A stretch of DNA of 5,400 bases from JANMDR01 sp031376425 (GTDB lineage: Bacteria > Pseudomonadota > Gammaproteobacteria > Burkholderiales > Usitatibacteraceae): contig JANMDR010000202.1 in the NCBI GenBank assembly GCA_031376425.1, positions 1-5,400 on the forward strand, in the 5' to 3' direction. A model generated the notes under the pieces. It made no database searches and was not told the origin of the DNA. It was given only the letters and a program-made list of their open reading frames with translations. Both the position numbers and the translations under genes were made by a program. Positions 1-4,909 of the stretch are shown here, in pieces (within the stretch, counting starts at the first letter, position 1; the number at the start of each line of letters is the position of its first letter).

Positions 1-1
1 C

Positions 2-2182
2 AGCAACGAACACGGCACCACCACCTACAGCTATGACAACCGTGATCGCCTAATTAGCATCACCCAGCCTTATGCCAACATCAACAGCACCACAACCGCC
101 ACCAGTGCCGGCAACACCGTCACCATCACCTACACCTATGACCTTGTAGGCAACAAGGCCAGCGTTACCGTTAAAGTCAACCTCAATGCAAACAACGCCG
201 CCAACCCCACCAACGCCGCCAACCCCATCAACACCGCACCCCGCACCACCACCTACACCTACGATGCACTAAACCGTCTACAAACGGTAACCGACTGGAA
301 CAACAAAACCACCACCTACCAATACGACAACAGCAACAACCGCACCAGCACCACCCACCCCAACGGCCTACAAACAAGCTACACCTACGATGCGCTTAAC
401 CGCTTAACTAAAATAGAAGTAAAGCGCCTAAGTGACAACGTAATCATCCAAACCATTGACTACGGCACCATCAACCCCAATGGTCAAAAAGCCCAACAAC
501 AACTAAGCTACCCTACACTAACCGCCACGGACAATAGCAACATTGCCTATCAATACGACAACCTCAACCGTCTAAAGCAAAGCCTAGAGTCCGGTAGCCC
601 CTTCAACCCCACGGGAGCCGTCTACAACTACGATGCGGTAGGCAACCTTAACACCAGCCCCACAGGAAACAACACCAACGGCAACCTAGCCCCCATCAAC
701 ACCCAATACGACAACCTTGACCGTCTAACCCAAGCCACCATCAACGCCAACACCGAAACCTATCGTTACGACCTTGCAGGCAACTTAATTAGCAAAGGTA
801 GCAGCCAACAGTACCGCTTCGATACCCTAAACCGCCTAACCGACACCCGCACCTTCATCGCCGCCCCAGCGGCAGGCAGCTATGTAAGTAACACCGCCCG
901 CGTTAACTATCAATACGATGCCGACGGCCATAGAATCAGCCGCGCCAAGACCAACGTCGGCAGCATCGCCATCATCGCCGCCCCCCAAGCTGCAAACCCG
1001 CAAGACATCACCCACTACACCATCGACAAAACCGCAGCCTACGCACAGGCAATAGAAGAACGCGACGGCAACGGCACCCTAATAGCCGCCTATGTCTTAA
1101 GCCCCAGCGGCGAACGCATCGGCGAAGAACGCAATATGGCGCATAGTCAGAATGGCGGCACCAATACCGGCACCAATAACGCCAACACCACCTTCAGCCT
1201 ACAAAGCTACACCTACCACGCTGACCATCTAGGCAGCACAAGAATGGTCACTGATTTAAGCGCGGCAATCACCAGCACATGGCGCTACACCGACTACGGC
1301 CAAGTAGCCTTCAAAACCGGCACCCACCCGACTAACTATCTATATGCAGGTGAGCATATGGATGCGGATAATGGGCTGATTTATTTACGGGCGCGGTATT
1401 ACTCACCTAGCATGGGGAGGTTTGTTAGTCAGGATAGGTTTCAGGGTAATCATAGACGTCCGGCAACATTGAATAAATACCTTTATGGCAATAGCGATCC
1501 GGTGAATATGACTGATCCTAGCGGGATGATGAGTTTAGGTGAATTAGGTTCGGCGCAGAATATTCAGGGAATATTGATAAATGTGGCGAAAGATGCGCTC
1601 ACAGATTATGTCAGTGATTTTATCTTTGGCGGTAGCGACGAGGTAGATGGCATTCCGGGGCTGTTAGAAGTACTTCTTGCCCAACTAATTCAAAACTTTT
1701 CGCCAAGTGCCTTTGGAGGTGGCGGACCTAGTGGTTCACAGATGCAGGCCGCAGGCAGCGGTGGCGGTCGCACTCACGCTCACCACGTCATTCCCGAGTA
1801 TATGTGCGGCGCGGCGAACCAGTTTGACCTCGTTAATCTCGACGTAGGTGACCATATTATCTTACATGCGCAGATGCGAGCTTACGACGCGGTGCTGACA
1901 CTAGCGGGGGTAGTTCTTACTAAAGCATTCAGATACAGGAAAGGAAAAAGATCTAAACCTGCTGAACCTTTCTCTCCAGTAAACCAAGTTGCCAAAACCA
2001 AAACGGGAAGAGCGGCTATTGCCACCGCCTTGGGTGAATTTTACTGGGAAATGGGTTGGGCACTGGAAGGTGTTGGGGTAAAAACGGGGCTGCCGATTGG
2101 TCTCGTTTTAGGTGGGGAAACGCTTCCTTTTACTAGAAATAATCACAAATATAACGCGCAAATTCCATGTAAAAAGTATTGA
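2..2182 (+). CDS. Rhs/YD-repeat polymorphic toxin, 3' part, with HNH-type nuclease tip (5' partial)
   Basis: The frame is open from the left edge to a TGA at 2180-2182, giving 726 visible residues; the true start is upstream. Residues 1 to about 315 carry roughly eleven YD repeats (patterns such as YTYDALNRL, YQYDNLNRL, YRYDLAGNL). Next comes the Rhs-associated core: DKTAAYAQAIEE, YVLSPSGERIGEE, HADHLGSTRMV (406-416), GLIYLRARYYSPSMGRF (458-474) and PVNMTDPSG (500-508). In known Rhs proteins the repeats form a hollow shell around the C-terminal toxin, and the core end marks the self-cleavage region. The last 218 residues are a non-conserved tip with a glycine-rich linker (572-589) and an HNH-like motif. 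Three small tandem genes follow after 36 nt, the usual immunity position. The first in-frame ATG in the window is at 1136, but coding clearly continues before it, so it is not the start. Family assignment is firm; the nuclease call rests on motifs only. Confidence 0.93.
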   Translation, partial: SNEHGTTTYSYDNRDRLISITQPYANINSTTTATSAGNTVTITYTYDLVGNKASVTVKVNLNANNAANPTNAANPINTAPRTTTYTYDALNRLQTVTDWNNKTTTYQYDNSNNRTSTTHPNGLQTSYTYDALNRLTKIEVKRLSDNVIIQTIDYGTINPNGQKAQQQLSYPTLTATDNSNIAYQYDNLNRLKQSLESGSPFNPTGAVYNYDAVGNLNTSPTGNNTNGNLAPINTQYDNLDRLTQATINANTETYRYDLAGNLISKGSSQQYRFDTLNRLTDTRTFIAAPAAGSYVSNTARVNYQYDADGHRISRAKTNVGSIAIIAAPQAANPQDITHYTIDKTAAYAQAIEERDGNGTLIAAYVLSPSGERIGEERNMAHSQNGGTNTGTNNANTTFSLQSYTYHADHLGSTRMVTDLSAAITSTWRYTDYGQVAFKTGTHPTNYLYAGEHMDADNGLIYLRARYYSPSMGRFVSQDRFQGNHRRPATLNKYLYGNSDPVNMTDPSGMMSLGELGSAQNIQGILINVAKDALTDYVSDFIFGGSDEVDGIPGLLEVLLAQLIQNFSPSAFGGGGPSGSQMQAAGSGGGRTHAHHVIPEYMCGAANQFDLVNLDVGDHIILHAQMRAYDAVLTLAGVVLTKAFRYRKGKRSKPAEPFSPVNQVAKTKTGRAAIATALGEFYWEMGWALEGVGVKTGLPIGLVLGGETLPFTRNNHKYNAQIPCKKY
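26..940 (+). repeat. YD-repeat coding region, including three units at exact 63-nt spacing
   Basis: Tyr codons opening recognisable YD units lie at 26, 131, 254, 317, 380, 548, 623, 707, 761, 812 and 908. The units at 254, 317 and 380 are exactly 63 nt (21 codons) apart. Those at 254 and 380 are nearly the same DNA (TACACCTACGATGC then CT-AACCG). The repeats are protein-level units of the Rhs shell and have mostly diverged in DNA. Confidence 0.85.
194..229 (+). repeat. 18-bp tandem duplication (NAANPT/NAANPI) inside the Rhs gene
   Basis: Two adjacent 18-nt units, 194-211 and 212-229, differ at one position (ACC versus ATC in the last codon). They are in frame and encode NAANPT and NAANPI, an Asn/Ala/Pro-rich insert between two YD repeats. 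This looks like a recent slippage expansion in a surface loop. Confidence 0.85.
1526..2179 (+). other. Variable C-terminal toxin tip with HNH/AHH-type nuclease motif
   Basis: This is the part of the Rhs protein after the DPSG that ends the core. It starts with about 60 residues that could be helical (LINVAKDALTDYVSDFIFGG). A Gly/Ser-rich linker follows (GGGGPSGSQMQAAGSGGG, about 1715-1768), then THAHHVIPEYMCG (1772-1810), then LVNLDVGDHIILHAQM (about 1830-1876). The order AHH-(I/V)-P, then a hydrophobic strand, then DHxxLH is what HNH/endonuclease VII-fold toxins use for metal binding and general-base chemistry, so DNase activity is the natural guess. About 100 further residues are basic in the middle (FRYRKGKRSK) and end in NAQIPCKKY; I do not recognise that part. 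Zn-knuckle cysteines are not evident, as there is one Cys after the HH and one near the C-terminus. The subfamily cannot be fixed by eye. Confidence 0.7.
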
Positions 2183-2218
2183 TTACTTCTTCTTAAAACA
2201 CTAAATAATAATGGGGCG

Positions 2219-2713
2219 ATGAAGTTTATGAAAGTAATTTCTACAGAAGAATTTGATGTGGTGAACGTTGAGCGCTACGTTACCCTTATGCGATATTGTT
2301 CAATGGTGCTCCAAGTGTTTCGACCATTCCACACTGTCGCGAATCAACTGAATGCTGTATATGAAGAAGTTAAGTTTCGTCCCGAAAGGGGGCAACCATT
2401 AGCATCGGAGTGGTCAATTTATTTTAGTCTTGACACAAGCGGATATGGTGCTATTTCAGGCTCTAGTCTAGATAAACACCTTGAGATAGCACTCGAAATT
2501 TATGACCACCATGTATTTAAGGACGATATTGCGGAGGTAGTTACCGCACTAGGTTTAAAGGAAGGGGAATATGTGTTTTTTGCAGTTTATCGCGCTATTC
2601 CTAGCCGCACAGAAGGCCACGGTAAGTTTTTAGAACGACAAGCAAATGCTGCGGCTGAAAAAGTGAAGGCTGAAATGCCGAAGCTAAAAAAAGTGAAGGC
2701 GTCGCAAAAATAG
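2219..2713 (+). CDS. Candidate immunity protein, copy 1 of 3 (unrecognised family)
   Basis: This encodes 164 residues with no signal peptide or membrane segment, so it is probably cytoplasmic. I do not recognise the family. Blocks shared with the two following copies are VIST-E, a QVFR-FH segment, YEEVKFRPERGQPLAS, GYGAISG, VFKDDIAEV and an Ala/Lys/Glu-rich C-terminal tail that is probably helical. It lies 36 nt after the Rhs toxin stop on the same strand with no terminator between, so co-transcription is likely. That position is the main reason to propose neutralisation of the HNH tip. GGGG at 2213-2216 is 2 nt from the ATG at 2219 and 11 nt from a second in-frame ATG at 2228. Copy 3 keeps only the equivalent of the second ATG, so 2228 may be the real start. 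Near the 3' end it has 10 extra codons compared with copies 2 and 3. Confidence 0.85.
   Translation: MKFMKVISTEEFDVVNVERYVTLMRYCSMVLQVFRPFHTVANQLNAVYEEVKFRPERGQPLASEWSIYFSLDTSGYGAISGSSLDKHLEIALEIYDHHVFKDDIAEVVTALGLKEGEYVFFAVYRAIPSRTEGHGKFLERQANAAAEKVKAEMPKLKKVKASQK
2658..2700 (+). repeat. 13-bp direct repeats bracketing a 10-codon indel in copy 1
   Basis: The 13-nt string AAAAAGTGAAGGC occurs at 2658-2670 and 2688-2700, exactly 30 nt apart. Copies 2 and 3 have a single equivalent and lack the 10 residues between (the AEMPKLKKVK region). The arrangement fits slippage or recombination between short repeats. Confidence 0.85.
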
Positions 2714-2734
2714 TTAGCTTTTTTAATCGAAGCG

Positions 2735-3199
2735 ATGAGACTTATGAGAGTAATTTCAACTGACGAAGCTTGTGTCTCGAATCTTGAACGCTACATTTCA
2801 CTTTTGAGACACCGAGGAATGGTGCTACAAGTTTTTCGACCGTTTCATTCGGTTGTCGATTTGTTGAGTGCTGTTTATGAAGAAGTTAAGTTTCGCCCAG
2901 AGAGAGGGCAGCCGTTGGCATCGGATTGGTCAATTTATTTTGGTCTCGATACGGGTGGATACGGTGCAATTTCAGGAATTAGTATTGATAAGCACCTCGA
3001 TATAGACCTTGAAGTTTATGACGGTCATGTTTTTAAGGATGACATTGCTGAAGTAGTTAGTGCGCTCGATCTAAAAGAAGGGGAGTACACAATATTTCAG
3101 GCTTACCGCTTTGTTCCAAGTCGCACACAAGGCCACGGTAAGTTTTTAGAACGACAAGCAAATGCCGAGGCTGAAAAAGTGAAGGCATCGCGAAAGTAG
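2735..3199 (+). CDS. Candidate immunity protein, copy 2 of 3 (unrecognised family)
   Basis: This encodes 154 residues and is a paralogue of the genes on both sides. My hand alignment gives about 76% identity to copy 1 and 73% to copy 3 (111 of 151). It begins 21 nt after the copy 1 stop, which points to one operon with the Rhs gene. Conserved blocks are ISTDE, MVLQVFRPFH, YEEVKFRPERGQPLASDW, GYGAISG, HVFKDDIAEVV and the tail EAEKVKASRK. Differences cluster at residues 82-97 and 119-127, possible specificity surfaces. It is soluble by appearance, with no secretion signal. As in copy 1, two ATGs occur (2735 and 2744), with a GAAG at 2728-2731 upstream of the first. The function as a toxin antagonist is inferred from position only. 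Confidence 0.85.
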   Translation: MRLMRVISTDEACVSNLERYISLLRHRGMVLQVFRPFHSVVDLLSAVYEEVKFRPERGQPLASDWSIYFGLDTGGYGAISGISIDKHLDIDLEVYDGHVFKDDIAEVVSALDLKEGEYTIFQAYRFVPSRTQGHGKFLERQANAEAEKVKASRK

Positions 3200-3228
3200 T
3201 TAGCCTTTAAATTTTAGCGAAAAAATTT

Positions 3229-3684
3229 ATGAGAGTAATTTCAACTGATGAATCTTGTGCTGTAAATCTTGAACGCTACCATTCGATACTGAGAGACCGA
3301 GGAATGGTAATCCAAGTGTTTCGATCGTTTCATTCGGTCGTAGATTTGCTAAGTGCTACCTACGAAGAAATTAAGTATCGGCCAGAGAGAGGGAAGCCGT
3401 TAGCATCAGATTGGGCATTTTATTTTTGTCTCGAAACAGGTGGGTATGGCTCGATTTCAGGTAGCAGCTTGAGTAAACACATTGAGATAAACCTCGAAAC
3501 ATATGACGACCATGTTTTTAAGGATGATATTGCCGAAGTCATTAGCGCGCTGAACCTAAAAGAAGAGGAGTACGTACTCTTTGACGTTTACACCTTTCTT
3601 CCAAGCCGTACAAAAGGTCGCGGCAAAATTTTAGAACAAGAAGCAAATGCCGAGGCTGAAAAGGCGAAGGCGTCGCGGAAGTAA
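3229..3684 (+). CDS. Candidate immunity protein, copy 3 of 3 (unrecognised family)
   Basis: This encodes 151 residues and is the third tandem paralogue, 29 nt after copy 2. It keeps the shared blocks (ISTDE, QVFR-FHSVVDLLSA, RPERGKPLASDW, GYGSISG, HVFKDDIAEV, EAEKAKASRK). It has more substitutions in otherwise constant blocks than copies 1 and 2 have between them (FRPF to FRSF, GHGKFLERQ to GRGKILEQE). The codon matching the first ATG of copies 1 and 2 is AAA at 3220-3222, so translation must start at 3229. The ribosome-binding site is poor (only A-rich sequence with GCGA upstream), so expression may depend on coupling to copy 2. The frame is intact, so it is not a pseudogene. It is the last gene of the rightward cluster; the next gene is convergent. 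Confidence 0.83.
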   Translation: MRVISTDESCAVNLERYHSILRDRGMVIQVFRSFHSVVDLLSATYEEIKYRPERGKPLASDWAFYFCLETGGYGSISGSSLSKHIEINLETYDDHVFKDDIAEVISALNLKEEEYVLFDVYTFLPSRTKGRGKILEQEANAEAEKAKASRK

Positions 3685-3713
3685 TTTGTTGCGCACAGCG
3701 CTTCCGTTTTATT
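3677..3713 (+). terminator. Weak candidate terminator after copy 3
   Basis: GGAAG (3677-3681) can pair with CTTCC (3701-3705), and an inner CGC/GCG stem has an ACA loop, followed by GTTTTATT. The 5' side has a large bulge and the outer stem overlaps the stop codon, so this is a poor intrinsic terminator. It is listed because it is the only such signal in the 97-nt convergent gap. Confidence 0.25.
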
Positions 3714-3781
3714 CTTAGCCAAACAAACATCATACGAATTTGGTTCGATAAAGTAGATATTGTCATCACCGCAGCACATGC

Positions 3782-4567
3782 TTAGGAGCATTGCAAAATC
3801 ACCCAAGGGTTAGAGAAGTCGCCTTTCATGGCATCGGCCTCACGTATCCAAAAGTAGAGTGTGCCGCAATCGCCCCACATCCAGCCCATATCGTCGTCAG
3901 AATCAACCTGCAACAATAAGCGCCACTCGTCTGCGTGAGCCGCTAATTTTTTGCCACGTCGGCTTGTGGTGTCGATGCCATAACCGCAATCTAAACCGTT
4001 GCTAGCAAATTGGCACATCAATTCCATATCATCGCCCTGTACAGGCACGGGAAACCCACCCAATTGGTGGGACGGCTTCTCTTTGTAGATTTTTGCCGCT
4101 TTATCTTTGTGGCGCTGTTCTTCGTCAAAAGTCAGGTCGGCAACACCTAAGCGATGGGGTGAGGCGGGCACCATAATTTTTTTGAAGGCCATATTCACGC
4201 GGGTATAACTTATGCACGATTCTTTGCCGCCCTCGTCTGGCCTGAGAGGGCTTTCTGGGGGCAATGCCACGTCCAAATCTTCAACGTGCAAAATAGCCCG
4301 AGAGTCTGCGTCCAGCGGATCAAAACCCCATGGCTCCAATCCGGTATCGTAAAAAAATAGTAATGCTCCTGTTTTTGGCAGCCAATCAATAGTCATGGCC
4401 GCTTGTACTTCTACTAGGGAAACACGCGCAATCAAGTTGAGAGGTAGAACATCGCTACGCGGCCAATCGTCTGTGTTAGCCAAGCGCGGCGATCCGCCGA
4501 AGTACGACTTTGAAGGTTTGCTCGTGGCGGTGAGATGCAGAGCGGGGCTGGATTTAGCAACGGTCAT
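3782..4567 (-). CDS. DUF1963/YwqG-like protein
   Basis: This encodes 261 residues with the hallmarks of the DUF1963 (YwqG) family: SYFGGSPRL then WP (21-36), LPLNLIARVSL (41-51), GALLFFYD (67-74), HQLGGFP (167-173), LLLQVDSDDDMGWMWGDCG (217-235), LYFWI (237-241) and the terminal FSNPWVILQCS (251-261). The family is made of soluble cytoplasmic proteins with no settled biochemical activity. As I recall, Bacillus subtilis ywqG lies beside a toxin-immunity cluster, so an accessory role in such loci is possible but unproven. The gene is complete but lacks the longer N-terminal helical part seen in many members. The ATG at 4567 is the only start between it and an in-frame upstream stop (about 4634-4636). 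No good Shine-Dalgarno is visible, only GGAT further upstream. It is convergent with the three tandem genes and divergent from the second Rhs frame. Confidence 0.88.
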   Translation of the reverse strand: MTVAKSSPALHLTATSKPSKSYFGGSPRLANTDDWPRSDVLPLNLIARVSLVEVQAAMTIDWLPKTGALLFFYDTGLEPWGFDPLDADSRAILHVEDLDVALPPESPLRPDEGGKESCISYTRVNMAFKKIMVPASPHRLGVADLTFDEEQRHKDKAAKIYKEKPSHQLGGFPVPVQGDDMELMCQFASNGLDCGYGIDTTSRRGKKLAAHADEWRLLLQVDSDDDMGWMWGDCGTLYFWIREADAMKGDFSNPWVILQCS

Positions 4568-4648
4568 GGCGAGAAATCCATGTGGGTAAAACGACGTTTG
4601 GAGAAATGCATTTTTTTTGGTTGGATTAATTTGTCATGCACGTTGAGC

Positions 4649-4678
4649 AGTCTAAATCTGGCATAGATTGATTTTCAA
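4649..4678 (-). promoter_or_regulatory. Possible sigma70-type promoter for the DUF1963 gene
   Basis: On the minus strand, TTGAAA (4678-4673) and TAGACT (4654-4649) are separated by 18 nt. They match the -35 and -10 consensus at 5 and 4 of 6 positions. A start near 4642 would give a leader of about 75 nt. The palindrome at 4681-4713 lies just upstream of the -35. Such matches arise by chance in AT-rich DNA. Confidence 0.22.
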
Positions 4679-4680
4679 GT

Positions 4681-4713
4681 TACGGTTACAATGAAAGATA
4701 TTGTAACGTCGTA
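4681..4713. promoter_or_regulatory. Palindrome, possible operator
   Basis: GTTACAAT (4685-4692) and ATTGTAAC (4700-4707) form a perfect 8-bp inverted repeat around a 7-nt centre (GAAAGAT). The outer TACG and CGTA also pair if a 2-nt GT bulge is allowed on the right. There is no T-run after it, so it is more likely a dimeric regulator site than a terminator. Its place between divergent genes supports that reading; the regulator is unknown. Confidence 0.45.
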
Positions 4714-4803
4714 AATCCGCACAACTACTACGCTTGTTCAGGTGCTTTTCAACTCAAATAAGTGCCTGAAGGTGCCCTAAAATAAATCATTTCCAAGCAT
4801 TAT

Positions 4804-4809
4804 TATAAT
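4804..4809 (+). promoter_or_regulatory. Isolated TATAAT (-10-like) on the plus strand
   Basis: This is an exact match to the sigma70 -10 consensus. No acceptable -35 lies 16-18 nt upstream (the sequence there is A-rich) and there is no TGn extension. If used, transcription would begin near 4815, about 55 nt before the hairpin at 4870-4909. Confidence 0.25.
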
Positions 4810-4869
4810 ACACCTTCTACAAAATATTTCCCTCAAATTCGTGCCACCAACCAAACAAAAAACCTCAAC

Positions 4870-4909
4870 AATCGCCATCGTGTATCTTTGCATGATGGCG
4901 ATTTTTTTT
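4870..4909 (+). terminator. Strong intrinsic-terminator-like hairpin
   Basis: AATCGCCATC (4870-4879) and GATGGCGATT (4894-4903) are perfect 10-bp complements. Pairing can continue inward with G-T wobbles to a TCTT tetraloop. The run T4902-4909 follows immediately, as in a Rho-independent terminator for rightward transcription. No rightward gene ends just upstream, and the hairpin overlaps the first ATG codons of the second Rhs frame. It may therefore be an attenuator, the relic end of a lost gene, or the terminator of a short RNA. Confidence 0.7.

Larger units (their letters stand above)
2219..3684 (+). repeat. Tandem triplication of a roughly 0.47-kb gene unit
   Basis: The three genes align end to end as direct repeats with a unit of about 0.5 kb. 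The junctions are related too: TAGTTAGC follows the reading frames of copies 1 and 2, and a GCG triplet precedes each start region. Many synonymous differences separate the copies, so the duplications are not recent, while the protein blocks have been kept. Confidence 0.85.
4568..4891. other. Divergent intergenic region without a convincing gene
   Basis: This AT-rich stretch separates the DUF1963 start from the second Rhs frame. It holds a palindrome (4681-4713), an isolated TATAAT on the plus strand (4804-4809) and most of a terminator-like hairpin (4870-4909). The plus frame used by the second Rhs gene is open from 4715, but the translation before about 4865 has no recognisable features and no ribosome-binding site. 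I see no tRNA or insertion-sequence end. Confidence 0.6.

Noticed and set aside
194..400. CRISPR-like array
   Set aside because: The repeats are in-frame protein repeats, partly adjacent without spacers, and diverged in DNA.
1136..2182. Independent gene starting at the ATG at 1136
   Set aside because: The same frame is open to the left edge with continuous YD-repeat and core sequence; the ATG falls within the core and has no ribosome-binding site.
2183..2218. Terminator between the Rhs gene and copy 1
   Set aside because: No inverted repeat with a T-run is visible in the 36 nt; read-through is more likely.
2714..3228. Integron attC-like sites (GTTAGCT/GTTAGCC after copies 1 and 2)
   Set aside because: The gaps are only 21 and 29 nt, too short for attC, and no matching inverse core site or paired arms are present.
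3542..3806. Two overlapping minus-strand open frames across the 3' end of copy 3
   Set aside because: They lie opposite a gene with clear paralogue conservation, overlap each other and the DUF1963 end, and show no recognisable protein features.
4395..4589. Plus-strand open frame inside the DUF1963 gene
   Set aside because: It is antisense to the conserved N-terminal SYFGG region of DUF1963 and has no family resemblance.
4740..4775. AGGTGC repeats as a regulatory direct repeat
   Set aside because: Two 6-bp matches in AT-rich intergenic DNA are too short to separate from chance.
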